Assembly: GCF_025642135.1 (NCBI RefSeq)
Contig: NZ_CP106793.1
Coordinates: 682,001-746,000 of the forward strand
Reading direction: 5' to 3'
Length of the DNA stretch: 64,000 nucleotides
Origin: Streptomyces cynarae
Lineage (GTDB): Bacteria > Actinomycetota > Actinomycetes > Streptomycetales > Streptomycetaceae
The translations under genes and the position numbers were made by a program. Below the pieces are notes generated by a model. The model saw nothing but the letters and a program-made list of their open reading frames with translations, did no database searches and was not told the DNA's origin. Shown piece after piece: positions 55,378-63,398 of this stretch; position 1 is the stretch's first letter; every line of letters begins with the position of its first letter.

Positions 55378-55818
55378 TCAGCGCCCGGGGGCGCGCTCGG
55401 TGACCTCCTGGAGGAACCACTCGTTGCCGTCCAGGTCCTTGAAGGCCGCGAAGGTGCCGTAGCTGGCCCGCTCGGGGTGCGGACCGGGAACGCGGTGGGA
55501 GTCGCCGGCGTGGTGGAAGGCGCCGGTCTCGTCGCGGAACGGGCCGGAGACCTCCACACCGCGGGATTCCAACTCCTTCTGGGCCTCGACGATGTCGGTC
55601 ACGGTCAGCTGCAGGCCGTGGAGCGTGCCCGCCTCCTGCCGGGTGAGACCCTCGCCGAAGATGATCGAGCACTCGGAGCCGGGCGGGGTCACCTGCACGA
55701 TCCGGTAGCCGTCGTTGATGGGGAAGTCGGCGTCGAGGCGCCAGCCGAGCTGCTCCGCGTAGAAGCGCTTGGCACGGTCCACGTCGGACACCGGGAGAAT
55801 GACGACTTCGAGCTTCAT
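55378..55818 (-). CDS. VOC family protein
   Basis: A 146-residue protein with LPVSDVDRAKRFYAEQLGWR at the N-terminus, FPINDGYRIVQVTPPGSECS in the middle and FAAFKDLDGNEWFLQEV at the end. This resembles actinobacterial glyoxalase-like proteins related to epoxide or dioxygenase enzymes. ATG 55818 was chosen at the first strand. It may be cotranscribed with the FAD oxidoreductase downstream, although a hairpin intervenes. Confidence 0.85.
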   Translation of the reverse strand: MKLEVVILPVSDVDRAKRFYAEQLGWRLDADFPINDGYRIVQVTPPGSECSIIFGEGLTRQEAGTLHGLQLTVTDIVEAQKELESRGVEVSGPFRDETGAFHHAGDSHRVPGPHPERASYGTFAAFKDLDGNEWFLQEVTERAPGR

Positions 55819-56065
55819 GTCCACGGCTGTGACCCTGCTTTCGATGGTTCGGACAATCGGACAGTGGGTTGGGGTCGGTGGGCGGTGCCACCGAGGACGA
55901 ACGTGCCGAGCATGAGCCTCGCTGTGAGCAACGTGACCACATCCGCTACCGGCACTCACGGCCACGTCGGTGGGCGCTGTGCCCTCACTGTCGGCCGCGA
56001 GCGATGTGTGCCACATCAGTCACCTGACGGTGCGTCCCTGCCGGTCCTCTGTCGCGGGCCCCTTA

Positions 56066-56086
56066 GACGTCATCTCAATTGGTGGC
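56066..56086 (+). repeat. Left terminal inverted repeat of the IS
   Basis: GACGTCATCTCAATTGGTGG plus C, identical to the reverse complement of 57275-57295. Preceded by TTA. Confidence 0.92.
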
Positions 56087-56140
56087 TGATGGCGTAGATA
56101 GTTGCTGGCAGGCGTGCCGTGGGGACGGTTGAATGTCGTC

Positions 56141-56476
56141 GTGAGCGACCACTGGACACCCGCGCATCACGCGGTCGAGCAGGAGGATGCTGAGGCCTTG
56201 GCCCGGTTGCTGGCCGCTGGTTCCGATCCCGATGAGGTCTTCAGCAACATGACGCTGCTGACGCACGCGATCGATGTCGAGGGTGATGGCTCTCTGCAGA
56301 GCGGGCAGCCGTTGACTGTGCACACCACGGCCGTGCTGCTTGCCTTCGGGGCTGATCCGGAGCTCGCAGACCCAGACGGCCGCACCCCCATGGACATGGC
56401 CAATCACCACGGCCACGACCTGGCCGTGAAACTGCTGCAGGCCCACATCAGCAGACAAGCCGCCGATAACAGATGA
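56141..56476 (+). CDS. Ankyrin-repeat protein carried by the IS
   Basis: A 111-residue protein with about three ankyrin repeats: TPAHHAVEQEDAEALARLLA then GSDPDEV, TLLTHAIDVEGD with LLAFGADPELAD, and DGRTPMDMANHHGHDLAVKL. Ankyrin repeats mediate protein binding. Its 3' end overlaps the 3' end of the transposase gene by 29 bases on the opposite strand. GTG 56141 is the most likely start. Codon usage fits the host. Its role, whether cargo or regulator of transposition, is unknown. Confidence 0.85.
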   Translation: MSDHWTPAHHAVEQEDAEALARLLAAGSDPDEVFSNMTLLTHAIDVEGDGSLQSGQPLTVHTTAVLLAFGADPELADPDGRTPMDMANHHGHDLAVKLLQAHISRQAADNR

Positions 56477-57256
56477 GGGTGCAGGCGATGCTCGTGAAGG
56501 CGAGGAAGTGCTCGGCCTTACGCTCATAGCGGCGGTGGAGGCGGCGGCAGCCGGCGAGCCAGGACATGGTGCGCTCGATGGTCCAGCGGTGGCGGCCGAG
56601 TCGCTGCGAGGTCTCGATCCCCTTGCGGGCGATGCGGTGCTTGATGCCGCGCTCTCGTAACCATCGCCGCAGGTGAGGATAGTCGTAGCCCTTGTCTGCG
56701 TGGAGCTTGTCCGGCCTGCGTCGCCGCCGCCCGCGGCGGGAGCGGATCGGTGGTATGCCCTTCACCAGGGGAATCAGTGCCTGGCTGTCGTGCAGGTTCG
56801 CCCCGGAGATTCCGACGGACAGGGGCAGACCCGTCCGCTCGGTGATCAAATGGATCTTCGATCCGTACTTGCCCCGATCAACAGGATTCGGGCCTGTCAG
56901 GTCCCCCTTTTCAGGGCCCGCATGTTCACCGAGTCGATCGCGCAGCGGGACCAGTCCAACTCGCCGCGGGAGCCGAGCTCGTCGAGGACCAGGCGGTGGA
57001 GCTTGGCCCACACCCTGGCCTGCGTCCACTCGGCAAAACGGCGGTGAGCCGTCGCCCCCGACGGACCGAACGACGCAGCGGGCAACTGCTGCCACGTGCA
57101 GCCCGACGTGGCCACGAACACGATCGCGGCCAGCACTTCACGGTCGCCATGCCGGCGGCGGCCACCGCCCTGAGGCCGCGAAGGGGCGTCAGGCACCACC
57201 CGCTGGAACAACTCCCACAATTCGTCCGGCACCAGCCGCTCAACAATCCTCACCAC
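56448..57256 (-). CDS. IS5 family transposase, two frames joined by -1 frameshift
   Basis: The first frame (57256-56897, 119 residues) holds the N-terminal domain (LVPDELWELFQRVVPDAP, GCTWQQLPAASFGPSGATAH) and the first catalytic Asp (CAIDSVNM). It ends just after the run AAAAGGGGG (56911-56903). A -1 shift there enters the second frame with GPNPVDRGKYGSKIHLITER, the second Asp (LHADKGYD) and the Glu (RWTIERTMSWL), giving about 270 residues and a full DDE set. Frameshifting is normal for this IS group; the element is probably active. Confidence 0.92.
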
Positions 57257-57274
57257 GACCCACAGCCTACCGAT

Positions 57275-57295
57275 GCCACCAATTGAGATGACGTC
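57275..57295 (-). repeat. Right terminal inverted repeat of the IS
   Basis: Reverse complement of the left repeat. Followed by TTA at 57296-57298. Confidence 0.92.
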
Positions 57296-57367
57296 TTAAG
57301 CCATGCGGCTTCCTGGGGTCTCCCACCCGGCACGCTCCGACAGCGGTGACCGATTGGGCACCGCCCG

Positions 57368-57577
57368 TCAGAGGAAGCTGGATGCGGGCGGACCGTATCC
57401 CAAGAGCGCCACGCTCTCCGCCCAGTTCCACACCAGCGAGCCGGTGGGCCAGGCACGCTCCTCGGAGTCTGCCGCGCCCGGAGACGGCCGCTCGCCGGGG
57501 ACGGCGGCGGAGACGCTGCCGTTGGCGGGGCGCCGAAGCCCGACGTGCCTCACATGTGTGTGCGCCGTGGTCGCCAT
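57368..57577 (-). CDS. Small hypothetical protein
   Basis: A 69-residue frame, MATTAHTHVRHVGLRRPANG to YGPPASSFL, with GAGG about nine bases before ATG 57577. It sits between the IS and the ohr terminator and reads in the same direction as ohr. No family recognised; it may be expressed by readthrough past the ohr terminator. Confidence 0.5.
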   Translation of the reverse strand: MATTAHTHVRHVGLRRPANGSVSAAVPGERPSPGAADSEERAWPTGSLVWNWAESVALLGYGPPASSFL

Positions 57578-57625
57578 GTCCTGACCTCGCTCTTCGGTAG
57601 GTGTGTGGGTCTGGCCGAGAAGGGG

Positions 57626-57662
57626 GCGGGTCCCGTGCCGGGGGAAGGGGCACGGGACCCGC
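57626..57662 (-). terminator. Terminator of ohr gene
   Basis: A perfect 14-bp stem (57626-57639 / 57649-57662) with a 9-base loop, 15 bases after the ohr stop. No T tract. Confidence 0.8.
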
Positions 57663-57677
57663 GGCCTGGGGGACGGG

Positions 57678-58106
57678 TCAGGCGGCGGCGCGGGCGTTGA
57701 TGGTGACGGGGACGTTGTCACGCGTGGCCTTGGAGTACGGGCAGATCTGGTGGGCGGCCTGCGCGAGTTCCTCGGCGGTGGCCTGGTCCACACCGCCGAG
57801 GACGGGGTTGAGGACCGCGGAGAGGGAGAACTCGCCGTCGTCGCCGTGGGTGAGGGTGATCTCGGCCGTGATGGTGGTGCTGGTCAGCCGGATCTTGCGC
57901 TGGGTGGCGGCGCGACGCAGAGCGCCGAGGAAACAGGCGGCCCAGCCGGCGGCCAGGAGCTGCTCGGGGTTGGTCGCGGTGCCGGCACCGCCGAGCTCCT
58001 TGGGGAGAGCGAGGCTGGTCTCCAGCAGGCCGTCGGAGGAGCGGACGTGTCCGCCGTTCCGGCCCTCTCCGTCGACGTCCACAACAGCGGTGTAGCTGAC
58101 TGCCAT
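57678..58106 (-). CDS. ohr: Organic hydroperoxide resistance protein (Ohr/OsmC family)
   Basis: A 142-residue Ohr: VSYTAVVDVDGEGRNGGHVR, the first catalytic Cys in TNPEQLLAAGWAACFLGALR and the second in AHQICPYSKATRDNVPVTIN. Ohr proteins reduce organic hydroperoxides with a lipoylated or dithiol donor. The second Cys sits in the Ohr-type ICPYSKA motif. It is usually controlled by OhrR; none is adjacent. Instead, two 21-bp CGNR-type sites lie 65-127 bases upstream, suggesting a different regulator. Confidence 0.93.
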   Translation of the reverse strand: MAVSYTAVVDVDGEGRNGGHVRSSDGLLETSLALPKELGGAGTATNPEQLLAAGWAACFLGALRRAATQRKIRLTSTTITAEITLTHGDDGEFSLSAVLNPVLGGVDQATAEELAQAAHQICPYSKATRDNVPVTINARAAA

Positions 58107-58170
58107 GACTGGTGCTCCCCATCTGGGTCAAGAGGTCTCGGGTCACCTCCCGACCGGGACACATTGCGTC

Positions 58171-58233
58171 GTCACCGCCTGAGGAGGTGACGCAAGCATG
58201 GCACCCCTCCTCGTCACCGGTCAAGGCAGTGAC
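58171..58233. promoter_or_regulatory. Paired CGNR-type operators before ohr
   Basis: Site A, 58171-58191: GTCACC-N9-GGTGAC, spacer GCCTGAGGA. Site B, 58213-58233: GTCACC-N9-AGTGAC, spacer GGTCAAGGC. Centres are 42 bp apart, as before the SRPBCC gene. On the minus strand, TTGACC inside site B plus CATGCT 18 bases on would make a promoter with the operator over its -35. Confidence 0.65.
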
Positions 58234-58417
58234 TGAAGTTCGCCTCATGCCGTGCCGGCACTCGGCCACCTTGGGGAAGCGGTGGGGCGGGAAGCCGGGG
58301 GAAGCGGTGGCGTGGGAACCGTCGGCGGGCAGCCGGAAACGCCGCGCCGGCGCCAGGTGGTCGGGCCCACCTGCCGCCGTCGGCGGATCTTTCCGTGGTC
58401 TGAGTCGTACGAACGGG

Positions 58418-59860
58418 TCAGACGGTGATGGTCTTGTACTCGGTGTAGGTGCCGAGGCCGACCGCGCCGTACTCGCGGCCGATGCCGCTGGCCTTGAAGC
58501 CGCCGAACGGGCCGTCGAAGGCGATTGAAGCGCCGTTGACGGTGATGGTGCCGGTACGGACGCGGCGGGCGACCGCCAGGGCGTGCTCCTCGTCGGAGGA
58601 CCAGACGCCGCCGGAGAGGCCGTACTCGGAGTCGTTGGCGATGCGGACGGCGTCGTCCTCGTCGTCGTAGGCGATGACGACCAGGACCGGGCCGAAGATC
58701 TCCTCCTGCGCGATGCGCATGGAGTTGTCGACGTCGGCGAAGACGGTGGGGGTGACGTAGTTGCCCTTCTCCAGACCCTCGGGGATCTGCGGGCCGCCGG
58801 TGACCAGGCGGGCGCCCTCCTCGATGCCGAGCTGGATGTAGTTGCGGACCCGCTCCTGCTGGTCGCGGCGGATCATCGGGCCGATGAAGGTGTCCGGGTC
58901 GCCCGGGTCGCCGACCTTCAGCGACTCCACCAGCGTCTTGAGCGCGCTCACGACCTCCTCGTACCGGGTGCGCGGGGCCAGGATGCGGGTCTGGGCGATG
59001 CAGGACTCGCCGTTGTTGAGCAGGGAGCCGAACTTCACGCCCGCGACGGCCTTCTCGATGTCGGCGTCGGGCAGGATGATCGCGGCGGACTTTCCGCCCA
59101 GCTCCAGGCTGACGCGCTTGAGCTGTTCGCCGGCGATCGAGGCGATGCGGCGGCCGGCCAGGGTCGAGCCGGTGAAGGCGATCTTGTCGATCTCCTTGTG
59201 CTTCACCAGGTACTCGCTGGTCTCCCGGTCCGCGGGCAGGACGCTGATCACGCCCTCGGGCAGGTCCAGCTGTTCGAGTAGTTCGGCCAGGAAGCCCATG
59301 CTCAGCGAGTTCTCCGGCGACACCTTGAGGACCACGGAGTTGCCGGCGACCAGGGCCGGGATGATCTTCGAAGTGGCCGAGGAGAACGGCGAGTTCCACG
59401 GGATCACCGCGGCGACGACGCCGACCGCCTCGCGGCGCACCACGCTGCGCACCGGGGAGGCGGGGTCGGAGGGGGTGAGGGTCTCCTCCCAGGCGAACTC
59501 CTCCGCCGCCTTCAGATAGGCGTTCGCCTGCCGGGTCAGGCCGGGCTGTCCGGCTCGGGTGAACCAGCCGGCCGAGCCGTTCTCCAGCGAGATCAGGTGC
59601 GCGATCTTCTCCGCGTTCTCCTCGCGCAGTGCGTTGAACCGCCGCAGGACCGCGATCCGCTCCGCCGGCGGGGTCAGACGCCACTCACCAGCCTCGAAGG
59701 CCGCCCGCGCGGCGGCGACAGCGCGGTCGATGTCCGCCGGCTGCGCCTGCGCGGCACGGCCGACCACCGACTGGTCGTGCGGAGAGGCGATGTCCAGCAG
59801 CTTCGGGGTGCTCGGCTCCACCCAGGAACCACCGATGAAAAGCCGGTCGTAGGTGATCAT
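58418..59860 (-). CDS. Aldehyde dehydrogenase family protein
   Basis: A 480-residue NAD(P)-dependent ALDH: IPWNSPFSSATSKIIPALVA, FTGSTLAGRRI, the general base in LELGGKSAAIILPD, the catalytic Cys in NNGESCIAQTRIL, and EEIFGPVLVVIAYDDEDDAV. It oxidises an aldehyde to an acid; members of this subgroup act on aromatic and terpenoid aldehydes. No 21-bp operator lies upstream of its start (59860). Confidence 0.93.
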   Translation of the reverse strand: MITYDRLFIGGSWVEPSTPKLLDIASPHDQSVVGRAAQAQPADIDRAVAAARAAFEAGEWRLTPPAERIAVLRRFNALREENAEKIAHLISLENGSAGWFTRAGQPGLTRQANAYLKAAEEFAWEETLTPSDPASPVRSVVRREAVGVVAAVIPWNSPFSSATSKIIPALVAGNSVVLKVSPENSLSMGFLAELLEQLDLPEGVISVLPADRETSEYLVKHKEIDKIAFTGSTLAGRRIASIAGEQLKRVSLELGGKSAAIILPDADIEKAVAGVKFGSLLNNGESCIAQTRILAPRTRYEEVVSALKTLVESLKVGDPGDPDTFIGPMIRRDQQERVRNYIQLGIEEGARLVTGGPQIPEGLEKGNYVTPTVFADVDNSMRIAQEEIFGPVLVVIAYDDEDDAVRIANDSEYGLSGGVWSSDEEHALAVARRVRTGTITVNGASIAFDGPFGGFKASGIGREYGAVGLGTYTEYKTITV

Positions 59861-59999
59861 GTGCTTTCTCTCTTCCGGTGCTGCCGATGTCGGACCTCTC
59901 GGCCAACTGTCACTTCAATGTAGCACTTCTCTTCATTAGCTGCACATAAGCGTGGTGGCAACCGTTTGATCATTCTCGTCGGCGGTGCGGAGGACGAGA
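59861..59999. other. ALDH promoter region
   Basis: AT-richer than average (TTCAATGTAGCACTTCTCTT and following), as expected for a promoter. It also holds the AACCGTTTGATCATTC sequence, but no confident boxes. Confidence 0.4.
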
Positions 60000-60075
60000 G
60001 CAGACACACCTGAGCCCCGGACAGGCCGCCGACGTGGTGGTCGACACGTTTCTGCACGGCGTCGGAGCGCACTGA
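60000..60075 (+). pseudogene. C-terminal fragment of a TetR-type regulator gene
   Basis: The frame ends LSPGQAADVVVDTFLHGVGA H stop, resembling the C-terminal helix of TetR regulators (xpexAAxxvvxtFLxGl). Nothing of the helix-turn-helix remains. It lies upstream of, and divergent from, the ALDH gene, as a TetR regulator of ALDH would. Confidence 0.5.
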
Positions 60076-60457
60076 GAGGAACCGCTGATCACACCCGCCG
60101 ACCAAGCGACGGCACACTCCACGCTTGGTTTCGTCGGTACCGTCGGGGGCCCGGGTCGCCCGTCCTCCCAGGTCGCCGCCTCAGTCGAATGACCCAAGCC
60201 CCCAGAGACCGGAGCCGAGGGAAGGAGGTGGACTCCGACGGCGGCGGGGTTGCCCGCTGTCCCCACCTGCGACGCCGCGCATCAGGCCCATGCGTCGCAG
60301 TCACCGGTTGCCTTTGTCCGCGTCGTACCGTCACATGACTGATGTGTCCGCTTTCACCACCGACGAGAGTATGCGCGTCGACCCGGGTGTGGCGTCGGCC
60401 GACCCCGCGGAAGAAACAGTCCCGAACCTGCCATCCAGCGCACCGGAACGAGCATCC
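60076..60457. other. Intergenic region without recognised gene
   Basis: 382 bases with no conserved domain. A half-site GTCACC occurs at 60300-60305 without a partner. Confidence 0.4.
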
Positions 60458-60478
60458 GTCACCTCTTTGACAGGTGAC
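60458..60478. promoter_or_regulatory. CGNR-type operator before alpha/beta hydrolase 1
   Basis: GTCACC-N9-GGTGAC with perfect half-sites and spacer TCTTTGACA. At 39 bp centre distance lies a different 8-bp inverted repeat, TCATCGCG-N9-CGCGATGA (60495-60519), possibly a diverged second site. Confidence 0.62.
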
Positions 60479-60593
60479 GGAGCATGTGCGAGGGTCATCG
60501 CGCCAAGGCGCCGCGATGATCTCGATCCGCCGGTGTGAGCGGGAGGTCCCGGGCGTGAACCGGTCACCGGAAACGCACGACGGAGGGTTTTAC

Positions 60594-61670
60594 ATGATCA
60601 ACAGGCGTACATTCAGCAAGGCCGTCGGCCTGGGCACCGGCGCGGCCGCGGTCTCGCTGTCCGGCCTGCAGACCAACGCGTCCGCCGCCACCGGCGCGAC
60701 CGCCTCCCCCCAGCCGAGCGGCACACCCACTCCCACCGTGCCCACCATCACTCCCGGCACCCACACCGGTTTCCGCACTCTCAAGCAGGTCAAGGCGGGT
60801 GTCCTCGACATCGGTTACGCCGAGGCCGGACCCTCCCACGGCCCGGTCGTCATCTGCCTGCACGGCTGGCCGTACGACATCCACAGCTACGTCGACGTCG
60901 CGCCGCTCCTCGCGGACCTGGGCTACCGCGTCATCGTTCCCTATCTGCGCGGCCACGGCAGCACCCGTTTCCTGTCCCGGCACACCCCGCGCAACGCCGA
61001 GCAGTCCGCGATCGCTCTCGACATCATCGCGCTGATGGACGCCCTCAAGATAGAGAAGGCCGTGCTCGCCGGCTTCGACTGGGGCTCGCGCACCGCCGAC
61101 ATCATCGCCGCGCTGTGGCCCGACCGCGTCAAGTCCCTGGTCTCCACCACCGGCTACGTGATCACCAACGTCAAGGCGCAGCTGACGCCCGCCGCCCCGG
61201 CCGTCGAGCACAACTGGTGGTACCAGTGGTACTTCGCCACCGATCGCGGCAAGCAGGCCATGGAGAACGAGGAGCAGCGCATCGCCCTGTGCCGCTACGT
61301 GTGGACCCTCGTCTCCCCCAACTGGAACTTCGACGACGCCACCTTCCAGCGCACCGCCCAGGCCTTCAAGAACCCCGACTACGCCGCCATCGTCCTCTAC
61401 AACTACCGCTGGCGCATCGGCCTCATCGAGGGCGAACGCCGCTACGACCGCTACGAGAAGCAGCTCGCGGCCCAGCCCTCCATCCACGTCCCCACCATCA
61501 CCCTCGACCCCGCCCTCGACCCCTTCACCCCGCCCGGCGACGGCACCTCCTACCGCAAGCACTTCACCGGGCCCTACGAGCACCGCACCATCGCGAACAT
61601 CGGCCACAACCTGCCGCAGGAAGCACCCACCACCTTCGCCCAGGCCGTCGTCGACGCCGACCACCTCTGA
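60594..61670 (+). CDS. Exported alpha/beta hydrolase (epoxide hydrolase-like)
   Basis: A 358-residue protein with a Tat-like signal (NRRTFSKAVGLGTGAAAVSL). The alpha/beta fold has the oxyanion segment CLHGWPYDIHSY, the Asp nucleophile AGFDWGSRTAD and the catalytic His in NIGHNLPQEAP. The Asp nucleophile indicates the epoxide hydrolase/haloalkane dehalogenase group. ATG 60594 was chosen as the signal peptide start. A 21-bp operator lies 115 bases upstream. Confidence 0.9.
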   Translation: MINRRTFSKAVGLGTGAAAVSLSGLQTNASAATGATASPQPSGTPTPTVPTITPGTHTGFRTLKQVKAGVLDIGYAEAGPSHGPVVICLHGWPYDIHSYVDVAPLLADLGYRVIVPYLRGHGSTRFLSRHTPRNAEQSAIALDIIALMDALKIEKAVLAGFDWGSRTADIIAALWPDRVKSLVSTTGYVITNVKAQLTPAAPAVEHNWWYQWYFATDRGKQAMENEEQRIALCRYVWTLVSPNWNFDDATFQRTAQAFKNPDYAAIVLYNYRWRIGLIEGERRYDRYEKQLAAQPSIHVPTITLDPALDPFTPPGDGTSYRKHFTGPYEHRTIANIGHNLPQEAPTTFAQAVVDADHL

Positions 61671-61877
61671 ACCCCCGCGTCCGCCACCGGCGCGGCAACC
61701 GACACACCGCGTCGGTCACTCCCAGGAGGAGTCCCAGATGAGCGAAGTCCTTGGCGGCGCACGCGCGGTCCGGCGCGGTGAGGTCCGCGCACGTCGCGGT
61801 GGAAGCGGCGTACGGCCGGTCGAAGCGCGCCGTGCCGCCGGACCGGATGTGACATGAGTACGCCGGGATTCGGACTC
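61671..61877. other. Short intergenic stretch
   Basis: No gene recognised between the hydrolase stop and the hairpin at 61878. Confidence 0.35.
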
Positions 61878-61910
61878 GCGGCCGGAAAGAGCACCTCTCT
61901 TTCCGGCCGC
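61878..61910 (+). terminator. Hairpin after hydrolase 1
   Basis: A perfect 14-bp stem (GCGGCCGGAAAGAG / CTCTTTCCGGCCGC) with loop CACCT. No T tract. It is 208 bases past the hydrolase stop and insulates the next promoter. Confidence 0.75.
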
Positions 61911-61978
61911 GCCGGTGTTCATGTCCGTGTGTCTCCGCGCGGACCCCAGCCACACAGCGGCCGATGAATCCATCGATA

Positions 61979-62038
61979 GTCACCGCCTTGACAGGTGACT
62001 GATGGTGTGACAGATTCGTCACCAGTCAAGACGGTGAC
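61979..62038. promoter_or_regulatory. Paired CGNR-type operators and promoter of hydrolase 2
   Basis: Site A, 61979-61999: GTCACC-N9-GGTGAC, spacer GCCTTGACA. Site B, 62018-62038: GTCACC-N9-GGTGAC, spacer AGTCAAGAC. Both have perfect half-sites. TTGACA (61988-61993), 17 bases, then CAGATT (62011-62016) forms a good promoter whose -35 is inside site A and whose -10 lies just before site B. Confidence 0.75.
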
Positions 62039-62107
62039 GACGTCGACGAAGCCGGCCCGTCCATCGTCGGAATACCTGAAACCGGAAACTGCCCGAAAGG
62101 GGTTGTC

Positions 62108-62968
62108 GTGGTGAGCATCAAGGGTGGACGCAAGCGAGTGGTGACGGGTGTGGTCTCGGCGCTCACGGCGGGTCTCGCGCTCGGCGCGTTCGCCCTCAGC
62201 GGCACCGCCAACGGCGCGACCAAGACCCCCGAGGCCGCCGGAGCCGGCAGACACGCCAAGCCGACCATCGTCCTGGAACACGGCGCCTTCGCCGACGGCT
62301 CGAGCTGGAACGGTGTCATCGCCGACCTGCGCGCCGATGGCTACCCCGTGGTCGCCGCCGCCAACCCCCTGCGCGGCCCCGCCTCCGACGCCGCGGCCCT
62401 GCGTACCGTCCTCGACCACATCAAGGGCCCCAAGATCCTGGTCGGCCACTCCTACGGCGGCAACGTCATCAGCGAGGCCGCCGCCAACGACCCCCAGGTC
62501 AAGGCCCTCGTCTACGTCGCCGCCTTCCTCCCCGCCCCCGGAGAGAGCGCCCTGGAGCTCACCAACAAGTACCCGGGCTCCACCCTCCCCGCCGCCCTCG
62601 ACCCGGTCACCTACAAGCAGGCCGACGGCACCACCGCCACCGACCTGTACATCCAGCAGGACAAGTTCCACCTCCAGTTCGCCGCCGACGTCCCCGCCGC
62701 CCAGGCCGCCCTCATGGCCGCCGAACAGCGCCCCATCGCCCAGGCCGCCCTGGAGGAGAAGGCCACCACCGCCGCCTGGAAGACCAGGCCGAGCTGGGAC
62801 ATCGTCACGACCGAAGACCTCAACATCCCCCCCGCCGCCCAGCGTTACATGGCCAAGCGGGCCCACGCTCACACGACCGAGGTGGCTGCCTCCCACTCCG
62901 TGGCCGTCTCCCACCCCCACCTCGTCGCCGACGTCATCGAGCGGGCTGCCCGCACCACCGTCCGCTGA
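62108..62968 (+). CDS. Secreted alpha/beta hydrolase
   Basis: A 286-residue protein with a Sec signal peptide (basic start, VVSALTAGLALGAFALSGTA, cleavage near NGA). It has an alpha/beta hydrolase core: VLEHGAFADGSSWNGVIADL, the nucleophile elbow VGHSYGGNVISEAA and a late His (SHSVAVSHPHLVADVI). It is similar to the EstA/salicylate-esterase-like group; an ester substrate is likely. The start is GTG 62108 or 62111, with AAGGGG upstream. Two operators overlap its promoter. Confidence 0.9.
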   Translation: MVSIKGGRKRVVTGVVSALTAGLALGAFALSGTANGATKTPEAAGAGRHAKPTIVLEHGAFADGSSWNGVIADLRADGYPVVAAANPLRGPASDAAALRTVLDHIKGPKILVGHSYGGNVISEAAANDPQVKALVYVAAFLPAPGESALELTNKYPGSTLPAALDPVTYKQADGTTATDLYIQQDKFHLQFAADVPAAQAALMAAEQRPIAQAALEEKATTAAWKTRPSWDIVTTEDLNIPPAAQRYMAKRAHAHTTEVAASHSVAVSHPHLVADVIERAARTTVR

Positions 62969-62978
62969 CACACCTCGA

Positions 62979-63009
62979 AGGGCGGCGGGGCTCAATGTCC
63001 CGCCGCCCT
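62979..63009 (+). terminator. Terminator of hydrolase 2
   Basis: A perfect 11-bp stem (AGGGCGGCGGG / CCCGCCGCCCT) with a 9-base loop, 11 bases after the stop. No T tract. Confidence 0.75.
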
Positions 63010-63398
63010 CGGGCCACGCCCGGACATCACGGCACACCCACGGGTGTGCCGTTCGGCATTTCTCACACGTGTGCCGGTCGCGGAAACTGGACGCCAGTAT
63101 CGGCGCCGGTGTGCAGCTGTACCAGGCCTGGCTGCTCACCGCGGTCGCGGATGCACCCAGGTGGTGACCGAGAACGTGGTCCGCGGTCCCGCCGCCAAGT
63201 CCTCCCTGAGCGCCTTGTCCCCCTGCGGGCGCAGCGCTTGAACGCCCTGTGGCTCGCCCAGCTCAAGAGGCTCTCGGAGAGCGACCCCGCGGACGGCGGC
63301 GCGCAGCCGGGTCCACGCGAGGCCGGCGGGCGTCCGCAAACGCCGCCGGCCGGCGCCCGGTGAGGGCGTCGGCCGGTCGAGGGCGCGTTGTCCGGTGG
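63010..63398. other. Intergenic region without recognised gene
   Basis: 389 bases between the hydrolase terminator and the MFS 3' end. The plus-strand piece RLSESDPADGGAQPGPRE near 63270 may be the remains of a gene end, but I cannot assign it. Confidence 0.35.

Larger units (their letters stand above)
56066..57295. mobile_element. IS5-type insertion sequence with ankyrin passenger
   Basis: A 1,230-bp element. Perfect 21-bp terminal inverted repeats (56066-56086 and 57275-57295, starting GACGTCATCTCAATTGGTGG) are flanked by the 3-bp duplication TTA (56063-56065, 57296-57298), as for the IS427 subgroup of IS5. It contains a two-frame transposase (57256-56448, minus strand) and, between the transposase 3' end and the left repeat, a complete ankyrin-repeat gene. 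Usual elements of the group are about 850-900 bp, so the extra 350 bp is the passenger. It looks recent and intact. Confidence 0.9.
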
